DNA of 64,000 nucleotides from Marinibacterium profundimaris (GCF_002210095.1 NZ_AQQR01000008.1:124001-188000); one strand, 5' to 3'; shown: positions 7,411 through 16,752, counted from the first letter of the stretch. Translations and numbers: made by a program. The notes: a model not told the origin generated them from the letters alone.

Positions 7411-8354
7411 GCCGCGCGGGCGTGGCGTCCAGGCTGGGGTCCAGCCCGGCGCTGCAGGGTCACCTGGCGATGTTGCTGTTCTCGGCGCTGGTGGCCGGGT
7501 CGTTCTCGCTCGGCGCGCAGGTCGCGGCGGAAATCGCCCCGGCGGCCATCAACGCCGCGCGCTTTGCCATCGCTGCCGTGGTCATCGGGGGCGTGGCGCT
7601 GGTCACCGGCGGCGGTATCCCCCGGTCCGCCGCCCGCGCGCCCTGGCGCTACCTGGTGTTGGGCGGGCTCTTCGCGGCGTACTTCGTGCTGATGTTCGAG
7701 GGGCTGAAGACCGCGCCCGCGCTCTCCACCTCCGCCGTCTTCACGCTGACGCCGATCCTGTCGGCGGTCTTCGGCTACCTGCTGCTGCGCCAGGTCACGA
7801 CGCGGCAGATGGCGCTGGCCCTGGCGATCGGCGCCGGCGGCGCGGTCTGGGTGATCTTCCGCGGCGACTGGACGGCGATGCGCGCGATGGAGATCGGGCG
7901 GGGCGAGATGATCTATTTCGTCGGCTGCATCAGCCACGCGATCTACACGCCGATGGTGCGCAAGCTGAACCGGGGCGAGCGGCCCGTGGTCTTCACCTTC
8001 GGCATGCTGATCGCGGGTTGCGCGGTGCTGCTGGCCTGGGGCTGGTCCGATATCCGCGCCACCGACTGGTCGGCGCTGCGCCCATTGATCTGGATCACGC
8101 TGCTCTACCTCGCGATCTTCGCCAGCGCCTCGACCTTCGTGCTGCTGCAATTCGCGACGCTGCGCCTGCCCTCGGCCAAGGTCATGGCCTACACCTACCT
8201 GACGCCAAGCTGGGTCATCCTTTGGGAACTGGCCCTGGGCAACGGCGCGCCGCCGGCAAAGGTGCTGATCGGCATCGTGATGACGGTGGTGGCGCTGATC
8301 CTTCTGCTGGAACAGGACCCCGAACCCAAGGCGACCCCAAGACGGACGGGCTGA
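7407..8354 (+). CDS. EamA/DMT family membrane transporter, GTG start
   Basis: A 315-residue drug/metabolite superfamily permease with about ten hydrophobic segments in two repeats (first repeat from residue ~18, second from ~170). Segments include LLFSALVAGSFSLGAQVAAE and TSAVFTLTPILSAVFGYLLL, the repeat-end motif of EamA proteins. GTG at 7407 overlaps the lysR stop as GTGA. Such permeases export metabolites or amino acids. Coexpression with the LysR regulator beside a racemase-like gene suggests an amino-acid-related substrate, which is only inference. Confidence 0.88.
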   Translation: MSRAGVASRLGSSPALQGHLAMLLFSALVAGSFSLGAQVAAEIAPAAINAARFAIAAVVIGGVALVTGGGIPRSAARAPWRYLVLGGLFAAYFVLMFEGLKTAPALSTSAVFTLTPILSAVFGYLLLRQVTTRQMALALAIGAGGAVWVIFRGDWTAMRAMEIGRGEMIYFVGCISHAIYTPMVRKLNRGERPVVFTFGMLIAGCAVLLAWGWSDIRATDWSALRPLIWITLLYLAIFASASTFVLLQFATLRLPSAKVMAYTYLTPSWVILWELALGNGAPPAKVLIGIVMTVVALILLLEQDPEPKATPRRTG

Positions 8355-8373
8355 CCGCGCCACGGCCCGGCGC

Positions 8374-8727
8374 TTACGGCCGGTTCGCGACCTGATCCTC
8401 GATCCCGTCGCCCAGCTCGGCCGTCAGGAAGCGTTCGAAGGCATCGAGATGCACCGGCTCGAACTGGCCAAAGCCCTGCATCCAGACGCTTGCCGATTTC
8501 AGCGCGTCGGGCTTCAGCTTGCACCACTTCACCCGTCCGCGCTTTTCCTGCGCGATCAGCCCGGCGCGGGTGAGGATGACAAGGTGCTTGGAAATCGCTG
8601 CCAGGGACATGTCGAAGGGCTCGGCCACGTCGGTCACGGCCATGTCGTCCTCCAGCAACATGGCCAGGATCGCCCGACGGGTCGGGTCTGCCAGGGCGGC
8701 AAAGACGGTGTCGAGCGGATCGGCCAT
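8374..8727 (-). CDS. ArsR family winged-helix transcriptional regulator
   Basis: A 117-residue repressor-type protein. MADPLDTVFAALADPTRRAI is the classic ArsR/SmtB opening, followed by the recognition helix FDMSLAAISKHLVILTRAGL and wing EKRGRVKWCKL. No metal-binding ELCVCDL-type motif is present, so it belongs to the non-metal group (often next to SRPBCC proteins, but none is adjacent here). Start at 8725-8727 gives the canonical N-terminus; the frame is open to 8802. It converges with the EamA gene, 19 bases apart. Confidence 0.88.
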   Translation of the reverse strand: MADPLDTVFAALADPTRRAILAMLLEDDMAVTDVAEPFDMSLAAISKHLVILTRAGLIAQEKRGRVKWCKLKPDALKSASVWMQGFGQFEPVHLDAFERFLTAELGDGIEDQVANRP

Positions 8728-8825
8728 GATCCTGCTGTGCCGTAGCCCGAAGGCATCGTCAACCATCCGGTTGAATATGGGAAACCTGTCCGTTTGCGCC
8801 ACCGGGGCGGTGCGGCGCGATGACC

Positions 8826-8855
8826 CCCTTCTTCATCTTTGTAAAAATACTCCAA
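8826..8855. repeat. AT-rich intergenic motif resembling one at 44240
   Basis: A CTTCTTCATCTTT...AAAATACTCC string that stands out from the GC-rich surroundings. It resembles CTTCTTGGCTGAAATACCTCC at 44240-44262 in order and composition. Probably a dispersed intergenic repeat. Function unknown. Confidence 0.35.
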
Positions 8856-8899
8856 TAAAACAATGGCATACCCGCGCCACCGCCAGTCATTTCAGGCAA

Positions 8900-8928
8900 T
8901 TGACTCGGACACGTTTCCTCCTTAGCAA
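8900..8928 (+). promoter_or_regulatory. Candidate promoter of the F0 ATP synthase operon
   Basis: TTGACT at 8900-8905, a 17-base spacer and TAGCAA at 8923-8928. The -35 is good, the -10 is weak. The predicted transcript would start about 20-25 bases before the atpI start. Confidence 0.4.
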
Positions 8929-8957
8929 CCATGCCAACACCTGCGTGAGGACCCTCC

Positions 8958-9353
8958 TTGACCGAGCCGGATGGCGACCAGACCGAAGAGCAGCGCCGGG
9001 CCGAGAAGATGGCGCAGCTCGAGGCACGGATCGCGGCGGCGAAGAAGTCGAGAGAGCCGGGACCGCGCAAGGAGGATCACCACTCCCAGGCACAGCTGGC
9101 CTGGCGCATGGTGATCGAACTCGTGGCCGGTCTTGGGATCGGTTTCGGCATGGGGTACGGGCTGGACAGCCTTTTCGGGACGATGCCGTTCCTGCTCGTG
9201 CTGTTCACATTTCTGGGTCTCGCCGCCGGCATCAGGACGATGATGCGCTCGGCGGAGGAGGTCCAGCTGAAACAGGTTTCCGCCGAGGCGGAGGCAGACG
9301 GTAACACGGCGCCCGACACCCGGGATATCGCCGACGATGATGACAGGAGCTGA
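8958..9353 (+). CDS. atpI: ATP synthase protein I (AtpI/AtpQ-like), TTG start
   Basis: A 131-residue small membrane protein that assists assembly of the c-ring in F0. The first ~45 residues are charged. Two membrane segments follow (AWRMVIELVAGLGIGFGMGY and FLLVLFTFLGLAAGI), and the tail is acidic. TTG at 8958 is used because GAGG precedes it by 7 bases; the ATG 17 codons later is the alternative. First gene of the atpI-B-E-b'-b operon, 3 bases before atpB. Confidence 0.88.
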   Translation: MTEPDGDQTEEQRRAEKMAQLEARIAAAKKSREPGPRKEDHHSQAQLAWRMVIELVAGLGIGFGMGYGLDSLFGTMPFLLVLFTFLGLAAGIRTMMRSAEEVQLKQVSAEAEADGNTAPDTRDIADDDDRS

Positions 9354-9356
9354 GAC

Positions 9357-10139
9357 GTGGCTACGGAAACGGTCGACACCCACGCAGCGGATGCCGCCCA
9401 TGGCGCTGAAAGCAGCCTGAGCTTCCACCCGATGGATCAGTTCATCGTCAAGCCGCTGTTCGGCGGCGACACGGTGAATTTCATCACCCCCACCAACGTC
9501 ACCTTCTGGCTGGCGATCACGGTGCTGGCGATCATCGGCCTGCTGGTGCTGACCACGTCCAAGCGCGCGATCGTGCCGGGCCGCGGCCAGTCGATCGCAG
9601 AGCTTGCCTATGGCTTTGTCCACAAGATGGTCGAGGACGTCACCGGCAAGGACGGCCTGAAGTACTTCCCCTACATCATGACGCTGTTCATGTTCATCGT
9701 GGTCGCGAACTTCATCGGCCTGGTCCCGATGGCCTTCACCACCACCTCGCATATCGCCGTGACCGCGGTGCTGGCGCTGGCGGTGTTCCTGACCGTGACC
9801 ATCCTGGGCTTCGTCAAGAACGGGACCGAGTTCCTGGGCCTCTTCTGGGTCTCGAGCGCGCCGCTGGCGCTGCGCCCGATCCTCGCGATCATCGAACTGA
9901 TTTCCTACTTCGTGCGCCCCGTCAGCCACTCCATCCGACTTGCCGGCAACATGATGGCCGGGCACGCCGTGGTGAAGGTCTTCGCGGGCTTCGCACAGGT
10001 ATCTGCCATCGCGCCCATCGCGGTGCTCGGCGTGACCGCGATCTACGGGCTGGAGCTGCTCGTGGCCTTCATCCAGGCCTACGTGTTCACGATCCTGACC
10101 TGCGTCTACCTGAAAGACGCGCTTCACCCGCATCACTGA
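9357..10139 (+). CDS. atpB: F0F1 ATP synthase subunit a, GTG start
   Basis: The stator subunit that forms the proton half-channels against the c-ring. 260 residues with five or six membrane helices. The essential arginine lies in the helix containing [12 protein letters not shown] near residue 190-200, and the C-terminus has the helix [23 protein letters not shown] at 9357 is preceded by CAGGAG. It is followed by a 66-base spacer containing a stable hairpin and then atpE. Confidence 0.96.
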   Translation: MATETVDTHAADAAHGAESSLSFHPMDQFIVKPLFGGDTVNFITPTNVTFWLAITVLAIIGLLVLTTSKRAIVPGRGQSIAELAYGFVHKMVEDVTGKDGLKYFPYIMTLFMFIVVANFIGLVPMAFTTTSHIAVTAVLALAVFLTVTILGFVKNGTEFLGLFWVSSAPLALRPILAIIELISYFVRPVSHSIRLAGNMMAGHAVVKVFAGFAQVSAIAPIAVLGVTAIYGLELLVAFIQAYVFTILTCVYLKDALHPHH

Positions 10140-10144
10140 CGTAA

Positions 10145-10168
10145 CGGTGGGGCAAGCCCCACCCTACA
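10145..10168. repeat. Hairpin between atpB and atpE; palindromic element, copy 1
   Basis: GGTGGGGC (10146-10153) and GCCCCACC (10156-10163) pair almost without a loop, followed by CTACA. The same layout (CGGTGGG, short loop, CCCACCCTACA) occurs at 54087-54111. It lies ahead of atpE, the gene whose product is needed in many copies, so it may stabilise or separate transcript segments. Confidence 0.65.
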
Positions 10169-10205
10169 AAGACAAAACCAACTTCCAATCGTAAGGAGAA
10201 ACACA

Positions 10206-10430
10206 ATGGAAGGCGATCTCGCACACATCGGCGCAGGCCTGGCAGCAATCGGTTCCGGCGCAGCCGCAATCGGTGTGGGCAACGTGGCAGGCAACTTCCT
10301 GTCCGGCGCACTGCGCAACCCGTCGGCGGCCGCAGGCCAGACCGCGACCCTCTTCATCGGCATCGCATTCGCCGAGGCTCTGGGCATCTTCGCCTTCCTC
10401 GTCGCGCTGCTGCTGATGTTCGCCGTCTAA
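10206..10430 (+). CDS. atpE: F0F1 ATP synthase subunit c
   Basis: The rotor ring subunit, 74 residues as two membrane helices joined by the polar loop RNPSAA. The proton-carrying carboxylate is E57 in [12 protein letters not shown]. The first helix is rich in Gly/Ala ([20 protein letters not shown]), as required for tight ring packing. AAGGAGA lies just upstream of the ATG, a strong site that fits high translation. Length is typical for alphaproteobacteria. Confidence 0.97.
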   Translation: MEGDLAHIGAGLAAIGSGAAAIGVGNVAGNFLSGALRNPSAAAGQTATLFIGIAFAEALGIFAFLVALLLMFAV

Positions 10431-10529
10431 GTCCACCCGACTTAACGACCGAACCAATCCTTACGACGGGCGGCGCCGCGACACAGCGGGCCGCCCGATG
10501 GATGCAACAGATCACGACCGGAGGACGTC

Positions 10530-11081
10530 ATGGCGACTGAACCCATCTACGAAGAAGCCGCCGGCATCTGCGTGGATTCCCACGGCGCCGCGATCGGCAT
10601 GCCGCAGCTTTGCGGCGAGTGGATGCCAAACCAGATCTTCTGGCTCGTCATCGCGCTGATCGTCATCTACCTGGTCCTGACGCGCGTGGCCCTGCCGCGC
10701 ATCGCCGGCATCCTCGCCGACCGCGCCGGGACGATCACCAATGACCTGGCAGCCGCCGAGGATCTCAAGGCCAAGGCCGTCGACGCCGAGAAAGCCTATG
10801 AAAAGGCCCTCGCCGACGCCCGCTCCGAGGCACAGCGCATCGCCACCGAGACCCGGGCCGAGATCCAGTCCGACCTCGACGATGCGATAGCCGAGGCAGA
10901 CAAGAAGATCGCTGAAAAGAGCGCCGAGTCGGAGAAGGCCCTGGCCGAGATCCGCGAAGGCGCGATGGAAAGCGTTCGCGAGGTCGCCCGCGAGACCGCT
11001 GCCGCGCTGGTCGCCGCCCTGGGCGGGACACCCGACCAGAAGGCCATCGATTCGGCCGTTGCCGAACGCGCGAAAGGATGA
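10530..11081 (+). CDS. atpX: F0F1 ATP synthase subunit b' (second b-type stalk subunit)
   Basis: A peripheral-stalk subunit of 183 residues. One membrane helix (residues ~35-52, [20 protein letters not shown]) is followed by a long charged coiled coil rich in Ala, Glu and Lys. Photosynthetic bacteria and alphaproteobacteria use a b/b' heterodimer, and the presence of two adjacent b-like genes fits that. GGAGG precedes the start. Its stop overlaps the atpF start by 4 bases, which would help make b and b' in equal amounts. Confidence 0.93.
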   Translation: MATEPIYEEAAGICVDSHGAAIGMPQLCGEWMPNQIFWLVIALIVIYLVLTRVALPRIAGILADRAGTITNDLAAAEDLKAKAVDAEKAYEKALADARSEAQRIATETRAEIQSDLDDAIAEADKKIAEKSAESEKALAEIREGAMESVREVARETAAALVAALGGTPDQKAIDSAVAERAKG

Positions 11082-11647
11082 CCCCGATGCGGATGACCCT
11101 TGCTGCCCTGCTTGCCGTGACCGCCGCCAGCCCCGCGCTGGCCGCGACCGGCCCGTTCTTCTCGCTGTCGAACACGAACTTCATCGTGTCGATCGCGTTC
11201 CTGCTTTTCATCGGCATCCTGTTCTATTTCAAGGTGCCGGCCAAGGTCGGCGGGCTTCTCGACTCGCGCGCCGAAGGCATCCAGTCCGAACTGGACGAGG
11301 CCCGCGCCCTGCGTGAAGAAGCCCAGACCCTGCTGGCCTCTTACGAGCGCAAGCAGGCCCAGGTCCAGGACCAGGCCGACCGCATCGTCGAAGCCGCCAA
11401 GGCCGATGCCAAGGCCGCGGCCCAACAGGCCAAAGCGGACCTCGAAACCTCCATCGCGCGCCGGATCGCCGCCGCCGAGGACCAGATCGCATCGGCCGAA
11501 GCCGCCGCGGTCAAGGAAGTCCGCGACCAGGCCATCCAGGTTGCCGTCGCGGTGGCCCGCGAGGAAATGGCCCGCCAGATGAGCAAGTCGGACGCCAGCG
11601 CGCTGATCGATGCCTCGATCGAGGAAATCGGCACAAAGCTGCACTGA
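11078..11647 (+). CDS. atpF: F0F1 ATP synthase subunit b
   Basis: 189 residues. The N-terminus looks like a cleavable or uncleaved signal ([19 protein letters not shown]), followed by the true membrane helix ([20 protein letters not shown]) and a long coiled coil ending EEIGTKLH. Together with b' it forms the stator stalk that holds F1 still. It is the last gene of the F0 operon; the F1 genes (atpHAGDC) are elsewhere, the usual split in this group. An intrinsic terminator follows. Confidence 0.94.
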   Translation: MTPMRMTLAALLAVTAASPALAATGPFFSLSNTNFIVSIAFLLFIGILFYFKVPAKVGGLLDSRAEGIQSELDEARALREEAQTLLASYERKQAQVQDQADRIVEAAKADAKAAAQQAKADLETSIARRIAAAEDQIASAEAAAVKEVRDQAIQVAVAVAREEMARQMSKSDASALIDASIEEIGTKLH

Positions 11648-11683
11648 GCCGATCCGGGGGAGACCCCGTGTCAGACCGTTAAT

Positions 11684-11710
11684 GCCCGGCCCTTCGCGGC
11701 CGGGCTTTTT
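11684..11710 (+). terminator. Intrinsic terminator of the F0 operon
   Basis: An 8-base GC stem GCCCGGCC/GGCCGGGC (11684-11691 with 11698-11705), 6-base loop, then five T. It lies 37 bases past atpF. Confidence 0.9.
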
Positions 11711-11745
11711 CGTTTCGATGGGGAATGAACCGTGCCGGGTCGCGC

Positions 11746-12516
11746 TCAGCCGGTGCCGGTCTCGTGGTCCAGCCTCTGGCGCGCGATCTCCTCGTTCGCC
11801 TCGGCCCGCCGCCCGTCGGCCAGGGCGCGTTCGACGAAATCCAGATGAGATTCCACCGCTGCACGCGCCGCCTGGGGCTCGCGGGCCTGCAGCGCGTCGT
11901 TGATGGCCCGGTGCTGGTCCAACAATGCGTCCCGCGCCTCGGACCGGGCAAAGACCGCCTGGCGGTTGTAAAACACCCCCTGCCGCAGCAGCTCATACAT
12001 GGACCGCATCATGTGCAGCATCACCACGTTGTGGCTCGCCTCGATGATGCTCATGTGGAATTGCGCGTCCAGCGCGGCCTCCTCGGCCGGCATGGACCGA
12101 TCATGGGCCGAGATCATCTTGTCCAGCACCGTGCCGATCACCTTCAGATCGCTGTCCGAGCCCAGCCGCGCCGCGCGCTCGGCGGCCAGCCCCTCCATGT
12201 CGCGGCGGAAGGACAGGTAATCCGACATCGCCGTCTCGTGGGTGCCCATCAGCCGCACCAGCGCCGGCGAGAAGGCCGAGCCCAGGACATCGGCGACAAA
12301 GATCCCCGATCCGGCCCGGGCCGTGAGCAGGCCCTGCGCCTGCAGTTCGGCCACCGCGTCTCGCAGCGAGGGGCGCGAGACGCCCAGCCGTTCGGCCAGG
12401 TCCCGTTCGGAGGGCAGGCGCTCTCCGGGCCGCAGGATGCCGCGCAGGATCAGCAGTTCGATCTGGCGGACGATGGCGGCAGAGATCTTTTCGGGCAGGA
12501 CTTTCTGAAAGGGCAT
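11746..12516 (-). CDS. FadR-subfamily GntR transcriptional regulator
   Basis: A 256-residue regulator. The N-terminal winged helix has LPSERDLAERLGVSRPSLRD (residues 34-53), the GntR signature. The C-terminal FCD domain (~95-235) is helical and contains DAQFHMSIIEASHNVVML, where Asp and His residues normally bind a metal and a carboxylate ligand. Most similar in look to PdhR/LldR/GlcC-type regulators of organic-acid use. No target operon is adjacent. A palindromic site just upstream suggests autoregulation. Confidence 0.9.
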   Translation of the reverse strand: MPFQKVLPEKISAAIVRQIELLILRGILRPGERLPSERDLAERLGVSRPSLRDAVAELQAQGLLTARAGSGIFVADVLGSAFSPALVRLMGTHETAMSDYLSFRRDMEGLAAERAARLGSDSDLKVIGTVLDKMISAHDRSMPAEEAALDAQFHMSIIEASHNVVMLHMMRSMYELLRQGVFYNRQAVFARSEARDALLDQHRAINDALQAREPQAARAAVESHLDFVERALADGRRAEANEEIARQRLDHETGTG

Positions 12517-12535
12517 CGCACGGTCTTTGAAGAAT

Positions 12536-12554
12536 TGGTCAAATCATATGACCA
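12536..12554. promoter_or_regulatory. Candidate operator for the adjacent FadR-type regulator
   Basis: TGGTCA (12536-12541), 7-base AT-rich spacer, TGACCA (12549-12554): a perfect dyad 20 bases before the regulator start codon. GGTC...GACC dyads are typical of the FadR/PdhR/LldR group of GntR regulators. Confidence 0.6.
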
Positions 12555-12697
12555 CGCGCGGGGCGGCGCAACCAACGCGGCCATCGGCCGTGCCATGCGG
12601 TGATGGCGGTGGGGCCTCTGCCTCCTGACGGGCGCCGGCTGGATGGGGCGGCAGAGGTCTCCATCTTCCCTTAACCATGGTGGCCGACGATACCAGC

Positions 12698-13105
12698 ATG
12701 CGCCGGGTGCCGATTCTCCTGCTGGGCCTGCTTGCCGCCTGCGATGCGCCCAGCCCCTACTTCGCGGGCCAGCCCGTCACCCGCGTCGCGGTCGACGGCA
12801 GCGTGTTCGACGTCCGCATCCGGGGTGACCTGGCCGAATCCGTGCGCATCAGCCCGGAATACGCGCCCCGCCTTGGCCCCATCGGCGGCCGGGCCGCCCT
12901 GGCGATGGAACAGGCCAGCGGCTGCCATGTCCGGCGCCTGCTGGGCGATCAGGCGCTGCAGCTGGGCCAGCTGACCTGTGATGACGACCGGAGGCAGGCG
13001 CCGGTCCTGCGCCCAACGCCGCAATACGATTGCCTCGAAACGCCCTCGGGTGTTTACCGCGAGGATGGGCTGGAATACCTCGACTACGATTGCGCGCCCT
13101 ACTAG
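12698..13105 (+). CDS. Hypothetical lipoprotein
   Basis: A 135-residue predicted lipoprotein: MRRVPILLLGLLAACDAPSP has a short signal peptide and a lipobox (LLAAC, Cys at residue 15). The mature part has repeated motifs VAVDGSVFDVR and four further cysteines that might form disulfides. I recognise no family. An in-frame ATG at 12677 would add seven residues before the signal; the later start gives a cleaner signal peptide. Convergent or co-directional partners are lacking; smc follows by 178 bases. Confidence 0.65.
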   Translation: MRRVPILLLGLLAACDAPSPYFAGQPVTRVAVDGSVFDVRIRGDLAESVRISPEYAPRLGPIGGRAALAMEQASGCHVRRLLGDQALQLGQLTCDDDRRQAPVLRPTPQYDCLETPSGVYREDGLEYLDYDCAPY

Positions 13106-13216
13106 ATAGGCGCCGGTCCGGTGCGATCCATGCGACCCACTTCCGGACAGGCATAGATCAAAGCCCAATATCTTGTGGAAAAGCCGCCTGTCTGCGCCAT
13201 ATCTGCGGCGAACGCG

Positions 13217-13245
13217 TTGACAGGGCGGCGCCCGACCCGCAACCT
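13217..13245 (+). promoter_or_regulatory. Possible smc promoter (-35 only convincing)
   Basis: A perfect TTGACA lies at 13217-13222, 62 bases before the smc start. The matching -10 region (AACCTT-like) is weak. Confidence 0.3.
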
Positions 13246-13283
13246 TGGACAAACCGACCTGAATCGGCTCAAAGGGCAGATCA

Positions 13284-16200
13284 TTGCGTTTCACAAAGCT
13301 GCGTCTCACCGGGTTCAAGAGCTTCGTGGACCCGACCGACCTGATCATCCACCAGGGCCTGACCGGCGTGGTGGGCCCCAACGGCTGCGGCAAGTCCAAC
13401 CTGCTGGAGGCGCTGCGCTGGGTCATGGGCGAAAATCGCCCCTCCGCCATGCGCGGCGGCGGGATGGAGGACGTGATCTTTGCCGGATCGGGCACCCGCC
13501 CGGCCCGGAACTTTGCCGAGGTCTCTCTGCATATCGACAATTCCGACCGGCTGGCGCCCTCGGGCTTCAACGACCAGGATCAGCTGGAAGTCATCCGCCG
13601 GATCACCCGCGACGTCGGGTCCGCCTACAAGGCCAATGCCAAGGACGTCCGCGCCCGCGACATCCAGATGCTTTTTGCCGATGCCTCCACCGGTGCGCAT
13701 TCGCCGGCGCTGGTGCGGCAGGGCCAGATCTCCGAGCTGATCAACGCCAAGCCCAAGGCGCGGCGCCGGATCCTCGAAGAGGCCGCCGGGATCTCGGGCC
13801 TCTACCAGCGCCGGCACGAGGCCGAGCTGAAGCTGAACGGGACCGAGCAGAACCTGACCCGCGTCGATGACGTGATCGAACAGCTGGCCTCGCAGCTGGC
13901 CCAGCTGGCGCGCCAGGCCAAGCAGGCGGCGCGCTACCGCGCCATCGGCGAGGCGCTGCGCCAGGCCGAGGGGCTGCTGCTGTATCGTCGTTGGCGCGAG
14001 GCCGACGATGCCCGGTCCGCCGCCGCGGAAGGGCTGAAGACCTGCACGACCGAAGCCTCGCAACTGGAACGCGCGGTGCGCGAAGCGACGGCGGCCCGCG
14101 AGGCGGCCGAAGAGGCCCTGCCGCCGCTGCGCGAGGAAGAGGCCATTGCCGCCGCCGTCGTGCAGCGCATGACCGTCAAGCGCCACGCGCTGGACGACGA
14201 GGCCAAGCGCGCCGAAGAGACCATCCGCACCCTGACCGGCCGCATCGAACAGTTGACCAGGGACATCGACCGCGAGGCCGGGCTGAACCGCGACGCGAAC
14301 GAGACGATCGAACAGCTGGAATGGGAAATGCGCGAGCTCGCCAAGGCGGGCGAGGGCCACGAGGACAAGCTGGAAGAGGCCTCGGACCAGGCGCAGGAGG
14401 CCGCGGCGGTCCTGTCCGACCGCGAGGCGCATCTGAGCACGGTCACCGAGGATGTCGCGCGCCTGGCCGCGCGGCACCAGTCTGTCGCGCGCCTGCTGGC
14501 CGACAGCCAGAAGACCCTCGACCGGTCCGAGGCCGCGGCCGAACAGGCGGAGGCCAACATGGCCGAGGCCCGGCAGAAGCTGGGCCAGGCCACTGTCGCC
14601 TGTGACGAGGCCCGCGCGAACGAAGCCTATGCCCAGCGGGCCGTCGAAAAGGCGGAGGCCGCGCTGGAGGCCTCTGACGAGGCCCTTGGCGAGACACAGG
14701 ACATGGAGGCCGAAGCCCGTGCCGCACGGTCCTCTGCCGAGGGCGAGGTCGGCGCGATCCAGGCCGAGGTCACCGCGCTGAAGCGCCTGGTGGACCGCGA
14801 CACCGCCGAGGGCGGGCAGGTGATGGACGAGATCCGGGTCGAGGCGGGGTACGAGAAGGCGCTTGGCGCCGCCATGGCCGACGACCTGCGCGCGCCGCAT
14901 GTGGGCGCCGACGGGCCTTCGGGCTGGCTGGATCTGCCGGGCTACGAGGCTGCGCAGCCGTTGCCGGACGGCGTGCGCCCTTTGTCGGATGTGGTCGAGG
15001 TGCCCGGGGTTCTGGCGCGCCGGATCGGCCAAATCGGCGTGGTGAGCGCGGACGAGGGCGCCCGGCTGCAGCCGCAGCTGCGCCCCGGCCAGCGACTGGT
15101 CACGCGCGACGGCGACCTCTGGCGCTGGGACGGCTACCGCGCCTGGGCCGAAGATGCGCCGTCGGCTGCCGCGCTGCGGCTGGAGCAGATGAACCGTCTG
15201 GACCAGCTGAAGCAGGACCTTGAAGAGGTCAGCACCCGCGCGGCCGCGGCGACGCAGGCGCATGAGTCGCTCAAGATGCGCCTGAAAGAGCTGGCCGAGG
15301 CCGACGCCGCGGCCCGTGCCGCCCGACGCGAGGCAGACCGTGCCGTGGCCGATGCCGGCCGGGCGCTCAGCCGCGCGGATTCCGACCGCAACCTCGCCGA
15401 GGGCAAGCTGGAGACGCTGGGCCTGGCGCTGGCCCGTCACCGAGACGAGGCGACCGAGGCCCGACACCAGCTGCGCGAGGCGCAGCGGTCGATGGACGGG
15501 CTCGAGGATCTGGAGACCGCGCGCGGCGCCGTCGAGGACCTGAAACAGGTGGTCGAGGCCGCGCGGATCACCATGATGACCCGGCGCTCGGCCCATGATG
15601 AATTGCGCCGCGAGGGCGAGGCCCGGCTGAAGCGCAGCCAGGTCGTCACCAAGGAGCTCAGCGGCTGGCGCCACCGGCTGGAGACCGCCGGCACCCGCAT
15701 CGCCGAGCTTGAAGAGCGGCGCGCCGGGACCGAGGCGGAGCTGCGCGAGGCCAAGGCGCGCCCCGAGGCGCTGGCCGAGGAGCAGGAGGAGCTGCTGGCC
15801 GAGCTGGAGACCGCCGAGCTGCGCAAGTCCGATGCCTCCGGCGCGCTGGCCGCCGCCGAGGCGCGGCTGCGCACCGTGGTCCAGACCGAGCGCGACCAGG
15901 AGCGCGCCGCCTCGGAGGCGCGCGAGAACCGCGCCCGTGCCGAGGCCCGCGCCGAAGCCGCGCGCGAGGCCGTGCTGCACGCCGCCGACCGCATCGCCGA
16001 GGACCGCCAGATGACCCCGGCCCAGCTGCTGACCGCGCTGGAGACGGACCCGTCGGACATGCCCGATGCCGAGACGCTGGAGGCCGAGGTCAACCGCCAC
16101 AAGCGCCAGCGCGATGCGCTGGGGGCGGTGAACCTGCGGGCCGAGGAAGATGCGCGCGAGGTGCAGGAGGAGCATGACGCGCTGGTGCAGGAGAAGGCCG

Positions 16201-16739
16201 ACCTCGAGGAAGCGATCCGCACCCTGCGGTCGGGTATCGCCAGCCTCAACCGCGAGGGGCGCGAGCGGCTGCTGACCGCCTTCGAGCAGGTGAACAGCAA
16301 TTTCTCGATGCTCTTCACCCATCTCTTTGGCGGGGGCGAGGCCAACCTGGTGATGGTCGAAAGCGAAGATCCGCTGGATGCCGGGCTGGAGATCATGTGC
16401 CAGCCGCCGGGCAAGAAGCTGTCGACCCTGTCTCTGCTGTCGGGCGGGGAACAGACGCTGACGGCCATGGCGCTGATCTTTGCGGTGTTCCTGGCCAACC
16501 CGGCGCCGATCTGCGTCCTCGACGAGGTCGACGCGCCGCTGGACGATGCCAACGTGACCCGGTTCTGCGACCTGCTGGACGAGATGTGCCGCCGGACCGA
16601 GACACGGTTCCTGATCATCACCCACCACGCGGTCACGATGGCGCGGATGGACCGGCTGTTCGGTGTGACCATGGCCGAGCAGGGCGTGTCGCAACTGGTC
16701 TCGGTCGACCTGCGCAAGGCCGAGGCGCTCGTGGCCTGA
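13284..16739 (+). CDS. smc: Chromosome segregation/condensation protein SMC, TTG start
   Basis: 1151 residues with the full SMC plan: N-terminal ATPase half with Walker A GPNGCGKSN (31-39), a long coiled coil (~170-500), a hinge (~510-660, with EVPGVLARRIGQIG), the return coiled coil, and the C-terminal half with signature LSGGEQT and Walker B ICVLDEVDAPLDD. SMC dimers with ScpA/ScpB organise and resolve newly replicated chromosomes. TTG at 13284 is preceded by AAAGGG and yields the canonical MRFTKLRLTGFKSFVDPT. The scpAB genes are not here. Confidence 0.96.
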   Translation: MRFTKLRLTGFKSFVDPTDLIIHQGLTGVVGPNGCGKSNLLEALRWVMGENRPSAMRGGGMEDVIFAGSGTRPARNFAEVSLHIDNSDRLAPSGFNDQDQLEVIRRITRDVGSAYKANAKDVRARDIQMLFADASTGAHSPALVRQGQISELINAKPKARRRILEEAAGISGLYQRRHEAELKLNGTEQNLTRVDDVIEQLASQLAQLARQAKQAARYRAIGEALRQAEGLLLYRRWREADDARSAAAEGLKTCTTEASQLERAVREATAAREAAEEALPPLREEEAIAAAVVQRMTVKRHALDDEAKRAEETIRTLTGRIEQLTRDIDREAGLNRDANETIEQLEWEMRELAKAGEGHEDKLEEASDQAQEAAAVLSDREAHLSTVTEDVARLAARHQSVARLLADSQKTLDRSEAAAEQAEANMAEARQKLGQATVACDEARANEAYAQRAVEKAEAALEASDEALGETQDMEAEARAARSSAEGEVGAIQAEVTALKRLVDRDTAEGGQVMDEIRVEAGYEKALGAAMADDLRAPHVGADGPSGWLDLPGYEAAQPLPDGVRPLSDVVEVPGVLARRIGQIGVVSADEGARLQPQLRPGQRLVTRDGDLWRWDGYRAWAEDAPSAAALRLEQMNRLDQLKQDLEEVSTRAAAATQAHESLKMRLKELAEADAAARAARREADRAVADAGRALSRADSDRNLAEGKLETLGLALARHRDEATEARHQLREAQRSMDGLEDLETARGAVEDLKQVVEAARITMMTRRSAHDELRREGEARLKRSQVVTKELSGWRHRLETAGTRIAELEERRAGTEAELREAKARPEALAEEQEELLAELETAELRKSDASGALAAAEARLRTVVQTERDQERAASEARENRARAEARAEAAREAVLHAADRIAEDRQMTPAQLLTALETDPSDMPDAETLEAEVNRHKRQRDALGAVNLRAEEDAREVQEEHDALVQEKADLEEAIRTLRSGIASLNREGRERLLTAFEQVNSNFSMLFTHLFGGGEANLVMVESEDPLDAGLEIMCQPPGKKLSTLSLLSGGEQTLTAMALIFAVFLANPAPICVLDEVDAPLDDANVTRFCDLLDEMCRRTETRFLIITHHAVTMARMDRLFGVTMAEQGVSQLVSVDLRKAEALVA

Positions 16740-16752
16740 TCCTTGGGGCGGC

